Positions 1 through 7,090 of a stretch of DNA of 18,392 nt are shown here, one piece after another. How positions within the stretch are numbered: position 1 is the first letter of the stretch; every line of letters begins with the position of its first letter. The notes beneath the pieces are model-generated. The model saw only the letters and a list, made by a program, of their open reading frames with translations. It searched no databases and was not told the DNA's origin. The stretch spans positions 1 through 18,392 of the forward strand of contig PXDI01000053.1 of the NCBI GenBank assembly GCA_003565095.1, given 5' to 3'. Both the position numbers and the translations under genes were made by a program. The stretch comes from PVC group bacterium. Its GTDB lineage: Bacteria > Verrucomicrobiota > Kiritimatiellia > UBA8416 > PXDI01.

Positions 1-19
1 CGCGCTGTTCGAGTCCAGC

Positions 20-51
20 AAAAAATCCGAGATTTTTCTTTTGCTCTCGGA
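20..51 (-). terminator. intrinsic terminator downstream of the EF-hand gene
   Basis: On the - strand a perfect 7-bp stem (TCCGAGA at 51-45 and TCTCGGA at 32-26) encloses a 12-base A-rich loop and is followed directly by a run of six T. It lies about 160 bases past the stop of the EF-hand gene and points the right way to end that transcript. The stem is short, so strength is uncertain. Confidence 0.55.
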
Positions 52-134
52 GGGCGGGAAGATTACGATTGTTTCAGTGGTAGCGACATTGTGTGGCGTG
101 TGGCTACCTGAGTAGTTACAAGAATGATAAAAAA

Positions 135-152
135 AATCCGTGTAATCCGTGG
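135..152. repeat. 9-bp tandem pair AATCCGTGT/AATCCGTGG
   Basis: Two adjacent 9-mers differ only in the last base (135-143 and 144-152). They lie between the EF-hand gene stop and its terminator. From memory, this phrase is a common intergenic repeat in environmental bacterial genomes; here only two units remain. Confidence 0.5.
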
Positions 153-211
153 TAAAGATATATAAGCAAACAGCTTATGGATTATTTCATGAAGTTGATG
201 AATAGCTCGGG

Positions 212-619
212 TTAGCGCTTCTCGTGCTTGCGGGACTCAAAGTATGCGCGTAGCTCATCCCGAGAGATGCAGCCGTCGCGATTCTTGTCGAAGCGTTCGA
301 AGAAATCGTCGAGCCGCGCTTGCATGCGCGCTTCGCGGGCGGCTTCGCGAACTTCGTGCTGCTCCTCCTCCGACAATGGTTCACGGCGCATTTCATGGCC
401 TTCTACATCCGGTTTGCGCTGCATCATGCGCTCACGGATAGAAGGTTGCTTTTCTTCTTGCTGAGCTGTCTGCGGCTGCTCCTCACGCTGTCGCCAGCGG
501 AAGAGACCTCTTGCACGTTGAGTAGCGGGCGCATCATCGGCTGATGCCGCCTGAATGCTTAGTATCCCTGCCAGAGAAATACCGGCTGCAATCGTCAGCC
601 ATTTGGTCGTCTCTTTCAT
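212..619 (-). CDS. secreted single EF-hand protein
   Basis: Protein of 135 residues. Residues 1-27 form a signal peptide (KW, then a hydrophobic stretch, ending QAASA before DD), so it is exported to the periplasm or outside. Residues 60-105 are rich in E, R and Q and probably form a charged helix. Residues 111-122 (DKNRDGCISRDE) are a canonical EF-hand loop with Asp1, Asn3, Asp5, Gly6, Ile8, Ser9 and Glu12, so calcium binding is likely. Only one EF-hand is present, so pairing with a second copy or a partner would be needed for the usual two-loop unit. A GGAGAG ribosome site precedes the ATG, and a promoter candidate lies at 662-690. The gene is divergent from the 749-1342 gene. The cellular role is unknown. 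Confidence 0.82.
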   Translation of the reverse strand: MKETTKWLTIAAGISLAGILSIQAASADDAPATQRARGLFRWRQREEQPQTAQQEEKQPSIRERMMQRKPDVEGHEMRREPLSEEEQHEVREAAREARMQARLDDFFERFDKNRDGCISRDELRAYFESRKHEKR

Positions 620-661
620 CGTTATCCTCTCTCCTGTTTCACAATCTATAAACTGCTTATG

Positions 662-690
662 ATATTATCAATTAACGTTTCGTTTTACAA
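662..690 (-). promoter_or_regulatory. candidate promoter of the EF-hand gene
   Basis: Reading the - strand: TTGTAA (690-685), a 17-base spacer, then TAATAT (667-662). The predicted start near 655 leaves a leader of about 35 bases that carries the GGAGAG ribosome site. Based on consensus match only. Confidence 0.4.
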
Positions 691-713
691 AATATTGTTT
701 TCAAAACAGCGGA

Positions 714-742
714 TTGCAGTGCGGGGTGGTTTCTGGTATAAA
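714..742 (+). promoter_or_regulatory. candidate promoter TTGCAG-N17-TATAAA
   Basis: TTGCAG (714-719) and TATAAA (737-742) are separated by exactly 17 bases. The -10 box ends only 6 bases before the ATG at 749, where transcription would be expected to start, and no Shine-Dalgarno sequence is present. This favours a leaderless transcript and the downstream ATG as the true start. Confidence 0.5.
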
Positions 743-748
743 TCAGGC

Positions 749-1342
749 ATGAAAGAGCGCATTCGGGCAGTTATAATATTTGCGGGTCTGGCCGGGGTTA
801 TGCTGGCCGGGGTTGTTTTTCGCGGGGCGGATTGCGGCTGTCCGGTATTGCATGCCGCCGGTCACAGTCCGGCCGCCGGTGAAGGCGTTGAAATAACCTA
901 CCATAAAATGGAGCGTTATCTGCCGGCGTTGGAGATGCCGGCAGAGCACATGCTGCCGGATGTAAGCAATTTTGACCAGATATCCGGGATTATGGCCCGC
1001 GCCCCGCAACTGGCAGTTCCCCCGTCATTCATGCCGGAAGAACGGCCCGCCGTTCAGGGAAGCGCGTTTTCTTTTACAGAACTTGATGAGGATGCCGCTA
1101 TACAGACGCCGGGTTGGGGCTGGCTGGCGGATGAGGCCGGACTTTTATCTTACGATATAAACGTTCCGGATGCGCAGGATCCATTTGAATCCATGCTGCG
1201 CAGGCAGTTGTTTCCCGATATCGATATCTTGGACCAGACTGATCCATGGAGTTCCATGCTGGATATGAGGATGCCGGATGGAGCTGACTTGATCAGAACT
1301 CCAGCACAACCTTCTGCCGGCCCTGTTGAATTTGACCTATAA
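749..1342 (+). CDS. unknown exported or membrane-anchored protein
   Basis: Protein of 197 residues not recognised as any family. Residues 1-5 are basic and residues 6-24 are hydrophobic, so the N terminus is a signal peptide or a single anchor. The rest is acidic and rich in Pro, Met and Asp, with several DP/DI-containing segments (for example DPFESMLRRQLFPD and DPWSSMLDMRMPD, two loosely similar units near the C terminus) and no clear domain. An in-frame ATG exists 30 codons earlier (659), but it lies upstream of the likely promoter at 714-742, so 749 is preferred. The last 50 bases overlap the 3' end of purM on the other strand. Codon and base use look like the neighbours. Confidence 0.6.
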   Translation: MKERIRAVIIFAGLAGVMLAGVVFRGADCGCPVLHAAGHSPAAGEGVEITYHKMERYLPALEMPAEHMLPDVSNFDQISGIMARAPQLAVPPSFMPEERPAVQGSAFSFTELDEDAAIQTPGWGWLADEAGLLSYDINVPDAQDPFESMLRRQLFPDIDILDQTDPWSSMLDMRMPDGADLIRTPAQPSAGPVEFDL

Positions 1343-2342
1343 TTAGCGGTCCGGCCTTTTGCGCTTGCAGTATCTGCATGGTTTTTGCGCTGTCCGCGGC
1401 GCGCACGATAATCACGTAGCCGATACCCATATTGAAAACCCTGAACATCTCCTCGCGGTCAATTTTTCCGGTTTGCTGCATAAAGCTGAATACCGGCGGG
1501 ATTTTCCATGTTGAGCATTGAATTACGGCGTCAGTTTTTTCCGGAAGAATACGCGGTATATTATCGATCAATCCGCCGCCGGTAATATGCGCCATGCCTC
1601 TGACCTTGATCTGCTGCATGAGAGTCATAACCGGATTAAGATAACTGGTATGAACGGCGAGCAGCAGTTTGGCGACAGTGGATTTTGTGCCGGGCAGCTT
1701 ATCGTTGATAGTGAGTCCGGCGGTTGAGAACAACACCTTGCGGGCGAGGGAATAGCCGTTGGTGTGCAGACCGGATGACGGCAGGCCGATAACGGTGTCA
1801 CCGGGGCGGATGGCGTTGCCGGTGACCAGTCGGTTGCGTGGGACGCTGCCGACGATGGTTCCAACCAGGTCATATTCCCCTTGCGGATATAGCCCCGGCA
1901 TTTCGGCGGTTTCGCCGCCCAGCAGGGTGCAGCCGTTGTTTTTGCAGGCGATACAAAGACCTTTGACAATCTGCTTAAAGACCGGTGCTTTTAATTGCGC
2001 AGTGCCGATATAATCGAGAAAGAACAGCGGGCGTGCGCCTTGGACGAGGATGTCATTTACGCAGTGGTTGACCAGATCCTGACCGACAGTGTCGTGCCGT
2101 TTGGCCATCAGGGCGACTTTCAGTTTGGTGCCGACGCCATCGGTGCTGGATACCAGCACCTCGTTTTTGCCGGGGGACTGAAACAGCCCGCCGAATGACC
2201 CGATGTTACTGAGCACGCCGGGGGTGGCGGTTTGTTTAACCATCTTTTTGACGGAATCCAGCCCGGTCATCATTTCGTCAATGTCGACACCCGCCTGTGC
2301 GTATGCCGATCCCGCCGCAGTCTTTTTTACACTTTTTGCCAT
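1293..2342 (-). CDS. purM: phosphoribosylformylglycinamidine cyclo-ligase (AIR synthase)
   Basis: Protein of 349 residues, the usual PurM length. It carries out the fifth step of de novo purine synthesis, closing FGAM to AIR with ATP in the cytoplasm. Family landmarks are present: STDGVGTK at residues 66-73, NDILVQGARPLFFLDY at 96-111, and GGETAEMPG at 142-150, all in the AIRS/PurM-type ATP-binding fold. GGAG lies about nine bases before the ATG. It stands alone, not in a pur operon; purB lies 11 kb away in the window. It is divergent from the PAS gene, and both have TTGCAT-type promoter candidates. Its 3' end runs 50 bases into the convergent gene. Confidence 0.96.
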   Translation of the reverse strand: MAKSVKKTAAGSAYAQAGVDIDEMMTGLDSVKKMVKQTATPGVLSNIGSFGGLFQSPGKNEVLVSSTDGVGTKLKVALMAKRHDTVGQDLVNHCVNDILVQGARPLFFLDYIGTAQLKAPVFKQIVKGLCIACKNNGCTLLGGETAEMPGLYPQGEYDLVGTIVGSVPRNRLVTGNAIRPGDTVIGLPSSGLHTNGYSLARKVLFSTAGLTINDKLPGTKSTVAKLLLAVHTSYLNPVMTLMQQIKVRGMAHITGGGLIDNIPRILPEKTDAVIQCSTWKIPPVFSFMQQTGKIDREEMFRVFNMGIGYVIIVRAADSAKTMQILQAQKAGPLIIGQIQQGRQKVVLEF

Positions 2343-2365
2343 GATAATTTCTCCAAATAGCCGTT

Positions 2366-2394
2366 AACATTGCAAAAGCAGCGGCGGGATGCAA
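2366..2394 (-). promoter_or_regulatory. candidate purM promoter TTGCAT-N17-AATGTT
   Basis: On the - strand TTGCAT (2394-2389) is followed after 17 bases by AATGTT (2371-2366). The -10 box is weak against the sigma-70 consensus but resembles the TATGTT box in front of the divergent PAS gene. No PurR-like operator was recognised. Confidence 0.35.
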
Positions 2395-2434
2395 AGCAAA
2401 TATAACAGCCACGCACCAGGCGGTTGTTTTTTCT

Positions 2435-2462
2435 TTGCATCTTGCGGGAAGTTGGCTATGTT
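2435..2462 (+). promoter_or_regulatory. candidate PAS gene promoter TTGCAT-N16-TATGTT
   Basis: TTGCAT (2435-2440), a 16-base spacer, and TATGTT (2457-2462) lie about 48 bases before the PAS gene ATG, leaving room for its strong AAGGAGG ribosome site. The same two boxes, nearly unchanged, face the other way in front of purM. Confidence 0.38.
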
Positions 2463-2509
2463 GTAAATAGTTGTGGATTAATGTGTATGCATGCAAGGAG
2501 GGTTTTGAT

Positions 2510-3358
2510 ATGGCTGATGGGAAAGCGCTCTCAAAGACGATGCGGATTGATCTGCCGCCCGAGGATGCAAGCCAAATCAGGCGGAGAATGTTGCTGACAC
2601 CCCAGCGCGATGTGCCCTCACATTTGCGCGATCCCCGTGACCGCCAAAAAGGATCGGCCGATTTCCAGGATTTCTTTGACAATATTTATGACGGCGTGTT
2701 GATCACAGAGGGCGGGGGGCGTATCCGTGATGCCAATCCTCGGGCTGTGCAATTTCTTGCATATTCCAGCGACGAATTGCTTAAAATGTTTATTGACCAG
2801 GTTGTCAGCGGCTTGGACTCGCAGGTGCTGGAATCAATTGAAACCACTTTGCAAAAGAACCGGCACGTATTTATTCAGGGCTATTGCGTCAAAAAGGATG
2901 CCACGACTTTTCCGGTGGATATTGCGGTAAACCGCTTGATTCTCGGTCAGAGCCAGTTCTTTTGTTTCTTTCTGCGCGATATTTCGCTGCGCCGTGAAAC
3001 CGAGGAGCTGTTGTTGCGTGAACACCAGGCTTTGCACAGTCTGAAAGAGGCGGTGCTGATATGTGACGAGACCGGGACCATTCATTTTGCCAATCCGGCG
3101 GCTTTGGCGCTGTGGGGCTTTGAAGAGGATGTGTCCTTGAAAGGCGGCGAGCTGACTTCGCTGATTTTTGATACGGAAATTTTGTCGGAAGTATGGCAGA
3201 AAGTGGCTGCCGGTGAGTCGTGGGGCGGGATACTTAAGCTGGCGGCAGTGCGTGAAGATGATACGCACGTTGCCGCCGGTGTGACAATTTCACCGACATA
3301 CAACCAGGATGACGAGTTCAACGGTGCTGTGTTGACATTTACTGAAGCGATCGGTTGA
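2510..3358 (+). CDS. tandem PAS-domain sensory protein without output domain
   Basis: Protein of 282 residues. The start at 2510 is chosen because AAGGAGG lies eight bases before it; an upstream TTG has no such site. Residues 9-17 read KTMRIDLPP, a short motif recalled from PVC-group proteins. The first PAS domain spans about 50-160 (FFDNIYDGVLITEGGGRIRD, NPRAVQFLAYSSDELL, FFLRDISLRRE). The second spans about 170-280 (EAVLICDETGTIHFANPAAL, ending VLTFTEAIG). No histidine kinase, GGDEF, HTH or other effector follows, so it probably works through protein contact. No transmembrane segment is seen; it is likely cytoplasmic. The ligand is unknown. It converges on prmA with one base between stop codons. 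Confidence 0.8.
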   Translation: MADGKALSKTMRIDLPPEDASQIRRRMLLTPQRDVPSHLRDPRDRQKGSADFQDFFDNIYDGVLITEGGGRIRDANPRAVQFLAYSSDELLKMFIDQVVSGLDSQVLESIETTLQKNRHVFIQGYCVKKDATTFPVDIAVNRLILGQSQFFCFFLRDISLRRETEELLLREHQALHSLKEAVLICDETGTIHFANPAALALWGFEEDVSLKGGELTSLIFDTEILSEVWQKVAAGESWGGILKLAAVREDDTHVAAGVTISPTYNQDDEFNGAVLTFTEAIG

Positions 3359-3359
3359 T

Positions 3360-4220
3360 TTATCCGCGGATGAGATGGCCGCTTTGCCATTCGCCTTCGA
3401 TAGTGCTGTTTATTTCGCTGAACCCCAGTCCGTTGAAGCATGCCAGCACATCGTTGTACTGGCGTTGAAGAATTCCGGCGATCAGCAGATGTCCTCCCGG
3501 CGCAGTCCATTCTTGCAGGTCGGCGGCATGCTTTAGCAGAATCTCCGCCAGCAGATTTGCGGCAACAACATCAAATTTTACGGCAAAGGGCGCGGTGGAT
3601 ATTTCCGCCAGGCGGAAATCAATCTGCCGGACATGATTCAATTCCGCCTGTCTTTGAGCATCCTGCACTGCGGCGGGATCATTGTCGAAGGCGCAGACTT
3701 TCTGAAAGCCGAGTTGTGCGGAGGCAATGGCCAGGATGCCTGACCCGCAGCCGGCATCGAGCAAGGCGGCTTGCGGCAATGTGGCGGACAGTTTATCGAT
3801 GAACTGTAAACATGCGCGGGTGGTGGGATGCTGTCCGGTGCCGAACCCCTGGCCGGGATTTATTCTAATCACGATATCATCCGCTTGAGTGATGTCTGCC
3901 GGATCTTCCCAGTCGGGCGTAACAATAATGCGCGGCGAAACTCGTTGTGCATGAAAAAATTTCTTCCATGATTCCCGCCAGTCATCCGGCAGTTGTTCAA
4001 TTGTTGCCGTATCCGCCGTCTTGCACGCGGTTTGCAGCAGGCGTTGCAATTGGAGTGCTGCGCTGTCGGCTTCGGCGCGTGAAGTACAATAGAGGTTATA
4101 TTGCATTTGATCAGAGCTGATATCCTGCCAGGATGTGATTGGCAGACCACTCCCGGCCAGCGCCGGTTCCGCCGCCGCTTCAGCTTCAGCGGGGATGCAT
4201 ATGGCTACACGGTAGATCAT
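3360..4220 (-). CDS. prmA: ribosomal protein L11 methyltransferase
   Basis: Protein of 286 residues, typical for PrmA. It methylates ribosomal protein L11 using S-adenosylmethionine. The N-terminal third is the variable L11-recognition part. The catalytic Rossmann domain shows NPGQGFGTGQHPTT, the SAM-binding LLDAGCGSGILAIASAQLG, the acidic CAFDNDP strand and VVAANLLAEIL, the expected order for the family. Its ATG overlaps the stop of the HAD gene in an ATGA, so translation is probably coupled. The rest of the usual prmA context (dnaJ, rsmE) is absent here. The stop is one base from the convergent PAS gene. Confidence 0.93.
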   Translation of the reverse strand: MIYRVAICIPAEAEAAAEPALAGSGLPITSWQDISSDQMQYNLYCTSRAEADSAALQLQRLLQTACKTADTATIEQLPDDWRESWKKFFHAQRVSPRIIVTPDWEDPADITQADDIVIRINPGQGFGTGQHPTTRACLQFIDKLSATLPQAALLDAGCGSGILAIASAQLGFQKVCAFDNDPAAVQDAQRQAELNHVRQIDFRLAEISTAPFAVKFDVVAANLLAEILLKHAADLQEWTAPGGHLLIAGILQRQYNDVLACFNGLGFSEINSTIEGEWQSGHLIRG

Positions 4221-4888
4221 GCTATTCCCAGAAAACGCATTGCGCCGTAAAAATCATTACAGACATGGACAACCGAGGGCATTGCCTCGAGGGTGGCGGC
4301 CTGCATGGTGGTGGTCAGGGCGATTGTCTGCATTCCGGCACGGTGTGCTGCTTGAATGCCGCTGGGTGCATCTTCAAACACCAGACATTGTTCCGGGGGG
4401 ACAGACAGTTGCTGCGCGGTTGTCAAAAAAGCTTCGGGATGCGGTTTACAGTGGCTGATGTCATCACCGGTGACTATTGCGCCGAAACGTCCGGCCCAGC
4501 CCAGACCTTCAAGCGCGAAGAAAACGTTTACTGACGGGCCCGAGCTGGCGATGCCGACCGGGATGCCGCGCGCTTCAAGGGCTGTCAGCAGTTCCGGCAG
4601 ACCGGCCACCGGGCGCAGGTGGTCGGCAAACCGTTCACGATAGAGCGCTTCCTTTTCGTCGGCCATGCGCGCGATTTCTGCGCTGTCGAAGCGGTCGCCG
4701 AAAATGCCGCGAAAAATGGCCGGGTTGGTCTGGCCGGCAAAGCGGTGGTGGAATTCATCGGCGGTCATGGTTACACCAAGACCGGCCAGCAGTTCGACCC
4801 AGGTGTCCAGATGCACCCCCATGTTGTCGATCATTGTTCCGTCCAGATCGAGCAATACCCCTTTGTAATTGTCTATATTCTTTGACAT
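4217..4888 (-). CDS. HAD-superfamily phosphatase, beta-phosphoglucomutase-like
   Basis: Protein of 223 residues. All four HAD motifs are visible: DLDGT at residues 14-18 (nucleophile Asp14, acid/base Asp16), IASSGPS (motif II), CKPHPE (motif III Lys) and VFEDAPSGIQAA (motif IV). A helical cap follows motif I (subfamily IA), as in beta-phosphoglucomutase and sugar-phosphate phosphatases. The substrate cannot be told from sequence. The frame stays open to 4990, but that extension crosses a REP-like hairpin and looks untranslated. The ATG at 4888 sits eight bases after a TTGCAA-N17-TATTGT promoter and has no ribosome site, suggesting a leaderless message. It is followed by prmA with a 4-bp overlap. 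Confidence 0.85.
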   Translation of the reverse strand: MSKNIDNYKGVLLDLDGTMIDNMGVHLDTWVELLAGLGVTMTADEFHHRFAGQTNPAIFRGIFGDRFDSAEIARMADEKEALYRERFADHLRPVAGLPELLTALEARGIPVGIASSGPSVNVFFALEGLGWAGRFGAIVTGDDISHCKPHPEAFLTTAQQLSVPPEQCLVFEDAPSGIQAAHRAGMQTIALTTTMQAATLEAMPSVVHVCNDFYGAMRFLGIA

Positions 4889-4896
4889 GGCAGGGC

Positions 4897-4925
4897 ACAA
4901 TAGCGGAACTGCGTGTCGGTTGCAA
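4897..4925 (-). promoter_or_regulatory. candidate HAD-prmA promoter TTGCAA-N17-TATTGT
   Basis: On the - strand TTGCAA (4925-4920), 17 bases, then TATTGT (4902-4897), only eight bases before the ATG at 4888. No purine-rich ribosome site lies between. This supports the chosen start and a leaderless or very short leader transcript. Confidence 0.5.
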
Positions 4926-4938
4926 GATGCGAGATGCG

Positions 4939-4970
4939 GCCTGCCCTGCGAAGCCTTGGCGTAGCAGGGG
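4939..4970. repeat. REP-like imperfect hairpin with CCCTGC/GCAGGG arms
   Basis: CCCTGC (4944-4949) pairs with GCAGGG (4964-4969), with an inner GCC/GGC pair (4953-4955 and 4958-4960). A GTAG tetranucleotide lies at 4961-4964. The 15-mer at 4939-4953 recurs exactly at 14940-14954, which marks it as a dispersed element. It lies between the sialidase-like gene and the HAD promoter and may also act as a terminator for the former. Confidence 0.5.
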
Positions 4971-5025
4971 ATGCGAGGGGCGGGATTCATCTACGTCAGG
5001 GTTCTGGCGGGCAAGCAGCGCGCGG

Positions 5026-6225
5026 TTAGAGTTCGCGGAAGGCGGGGAGGGTGTGCAGCATGAGGCGGGTGCGGACTTTGGTTTCGGGGGTGCATCCGCT
5101 TTGCAGCGCAAGCAGCAGCAGATCGTTGCCGCGCACGGTGCAGCGGATCATGTTGCAGCGGAAGTTGTCTGCGGGCGAATTGAGCAGCCAGGCGGCCTGT
5201 TCCCAGTTGATTAGATCATGCGATTTCCATAGCAGCAGTTTCTGGGTTGCTTTGGTTTCGGGGGTGAACCCGGTCAGCCAGTAGAGGCTGGTCTGCTCAT
5301 CGTGAAAGAGATCGAATGCGCGGCTGCCGCCGGGGCAGGGCCAGGCGGCGGTGATTTGTCCGGCGGCGTTGGTGAGGGGCTTGATTTCCATATTTCCGGC
5401 AGTTGACAAAACGGTCGCGGCGGTCGCGTGATTGCCGCCGCCTGATTGCGCAAGCAGCAGCAGCGTTTCATGGCCGTCTTCCGCTTCGTCCATTTTGCAA
5501 AGGAACGGATGGCCCCATGCGGCCGGTTGCGGGGCGCGAGGATTCACCGCCTGGGCAAGTGTGGTGAATTCCTGATACAGGGCGTTTTTGAAAAAGTCAC
5601 CGGCGGGTATTCCGCGGCAACGGGTCCAGCTCGCCGCGGAAAGCAGGTCGGCACCGCATGGCGCACGCAGGATTTCCGGAATATATGCCGGGGATGCGGC
5701 GGCTTTCTGTCTTGGATCTTCCGCGCGCATGAAGCACAGGTAGATAAAGCGGCCGGTTCTCAGTACCCCGGCCGGCGATTGTACAAACAATCCGCCATTG
5801 TCATCATAGCTGCTGAGGTCTGATGTTCCGGACCAGGTTTCCCCGCCGTCGGCTGAACGCGCGATTTGCAGATTGCCCTTGTGCCCGGCAACATACAGTG
5901 AGTTTCCGTCGCGGAACAGGCAGGGAGCGGTAAACGGCAGATCCTGCTTTTCTTTCCATTGCCCGCCCTTGTCGCACGAAACCAGAATGCGCGACTGCAG
6001 CCAGTGGTTGAGGCGGTATTGGCGGCCTTTTGCGCCGTGAAGTTTGCGCACACCGGGACCGGAATAGGCGGCGGCGGCCAGCAGGCGGCCGCCGGCGAGA
6101 GCGTGCAGGGAGATGCCGCTGATTTTTACCTGATCCTCGGAATTGCCGGAAAGTATTTCGTGGCCGGATTCGGCCAAGGGCATATATTTCCAGCTTTTCG
6201 GTTCACCGCCACTGCGTTGTGCCAT
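5026..6225 (-). CDS. BNR/Asp-box beta-propeller, sialidase-like protein
   Basis: Protein of 399 residues. Two Asp boxes of the S-x-D-x-G-x-x-W type are visible, SCDKGGQW at 83-90 and SADGGETW at 124-131. A later WKSHDLINWE resembles the blade motif of five- and six-bladed glycosidases. This points to a sialidase-superfamily propeller. The catalytic Arg triad and Tyr/Glu pair of true sialidases could not be assigned with confidence, so enzymatic activity is not claimed. No signal peptide or lipobox is present, so it is probably cytoplasmic, unlike most secreted sialidases. A GGGAG ribosome site supports the ATG at 6225. Its promoter candidate starts inside the last codons of thiD. Confidence 0.72.
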   Translation of the reverse strand: MAQRSGGEPKSWKYMPLAESGHEILSGNSEDQVKISGISLHALAGGRLLAAAAYSGPGVRKLHGAKGRQYRLNHWLQSRILVSCDKGGQWKEKQDLPFTAPCLFRDGNSLYVAGHKGNLQIARSADGGETWSGTSDLSSYDDNGGLFVQSPAGVLRTGRFIYLCFMRAEDPRQKAAASPAYIPEILRAPCGADLLSAASWTRCRGIPAGDFFKNALYQEFTTLAQAVNPRAPQPAAWGHPFLCKMDEAEDGHETLLLLAQSGGGNHATAATVLSTAGNMEIKPLTNAAGQITAAWPCPGGSRAFDLFHDEQTSLYWLTGFTPETKATQKLLLWKSHDLINWEQAAWLLNSPADNFRCNMIRCTVRGNDLLLLALQSGCTPETKVRTRLMLHTLPAFREL

Positions 6226-6255
6226 AGTTCAATCTCCCTGATCACAATCCGGCAT

Positions 6256-6283
6256 ACTATACCGCAATGTACGCTTATTGCAA
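6256..6283 (-). promoter_or_regulatory. candidate promoter TTGCAA-N16-TATAGT of the sialidase-like gene
   Basis: On the - strand TTGCAA (6283-6278) is followed after 16 bases by TATAGT (6261-6256), a five-of-six match to the -10 consensus. The -35 box is made of the last Leu-Gln codons of thiD, so the two genes are packed tightly but can be transcribed separately. Confidence 0.5.
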
Positions 6284-7090
6284 GAGCGCGGTGCTGAGGC
6301 GGAGGGGACGGTGGCGGCCAGTGTGCAGGGCGTTCTTGAGCGCCTGGGCGACAAATTGCTGGGCTTGCTGTGCGGCGGTGTGCAGGGACTGGCCTTTGGC
6401 CAGTCCGGCGGCAATGGCGGCCGAATAGGTGCAGCCGGTGCCGTGAGTATCGACTGCCGCTATCCGTACTGTTCGGAATTCGTGTAATTCACCGTCACAG
6501 AAAAGGATATCGCTTACCTCCGGGCCGCTTTCAAGGTGTCCGCCTTTCAGCAGGCATGCGCCGCGTGTCATTGCCGCAATGGTTTCCGCCGCCGCGCGCA
6601 GTTCCGCAAGATTGCGGATGCTGTTGCCGGTCAGCAGTTCGGCTTCCGGCAGGTTGGGGGTGACGACACAGGCCAGCGGGAATAGCGCGGTAATCATGGT
6701 TTGGATGGCGTCATCCTGCAGCAGTTTTGCGCCGGAGGTGGCAATCATCACCGGATCAACCACCAGCGGGGCCTGTGTGCACTCCGGTAATGTGTTTGCC
6801 ACGGCGGAGATAATCTCTGCCGAATACAGCATCCCGGTTTTTATTCCACCGACCTTGAACGCGTCACACACCGTGCGGATCTGCTGTGAAACCATTGCCG
6901 GATCAACCGGACTGACGGCACGTACTTCATCCGGATTCTGCGCAGTCAGGCAGGTGATTGCGGTAGTGCCGAAAACATCCAGGGCGGTAAAAGTCTTCAG
7001 GTCCGCCTGAATCCCGGCACCGCCGCCGCTATCCGATCCGGCGATGGTCAGCGCCACCGCGGTTTGTTTCTCATTGATGCTGTTATTCAT
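6275..7090 (-). CDS. thiD: hydroxymethylpyrimidine/phosphomethylpyrimidine kinase
   Basis: Protein of 271 residues, the usual ThiD length, in the ribokinase fold. It phosphorylates HMP and HMP-phosphate to HMP-diphosphate for thiamine synthesis in the cytoplasm. Seen are ALTIAGSDSGGGAGIQADLK near the N terminus, the central VVDPVMIATSGAKLL, the NLPEAELL strand, and the C-terminal DTHGTGCTYSAAIAAGLA with the GTGC anion hole and the catalytic region. GGAAAG lies before the ATG. No other thi gene adjoins. No TPP riboswitch consensus was found in the 340 bases upstream, which is notable because thiD is often riboswitch-controlled. Confidence 0.93.
   Translation of the reverse strand: MNNSINEKQTAVALTIAGSDSGGGAGIQADLKTFTALDVFGTTAITCLTAQNPDEVRAVSPVDPAMVSQQIRTVCDAFKVGGIKTGMLYSAEIISAVANTLPECTQAPLVVDPVMIATSGAKLLQDDAIQTMITALFPLACVVTPNLPEAELLTGNSIRNLAELRAAAETIAAMTRGACLLKGGHLESGPEVSDILFCDGELHEFRTVRIAAVDTHGTGCTYSAAIAAGLAKGQSLHTAAQQAQQFVAQALKNALHTGRHRPLRLSTALLQ

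Noticed and set aside
1..20. TTCGAGTCC near the left edge resembles a tRNA T-arm
   Set aside because: The five bases on each side do not pair (only one of five), and no acceptor end or CCA follows; it is better read as part of the flank of the terminator.
1..110. Open frame running from the left edge to a stop near 108
   Set aside because: Two frames are open over about 36 codons, neither resembles a known protein, and the - strand terminator hairpin lies inside.
659..748. Earlier ATG of the unknown exported protein
   Set aside because: It lies upstream of the best promoter, and the later ATG begins a proper signal-like N terminus.
4889..4990. N-terminal extension of the HAD protein
   Set aside because: It would translate through the promoter and a REP-like hairpin; the ATG at 4888 gives the normal HAD length.
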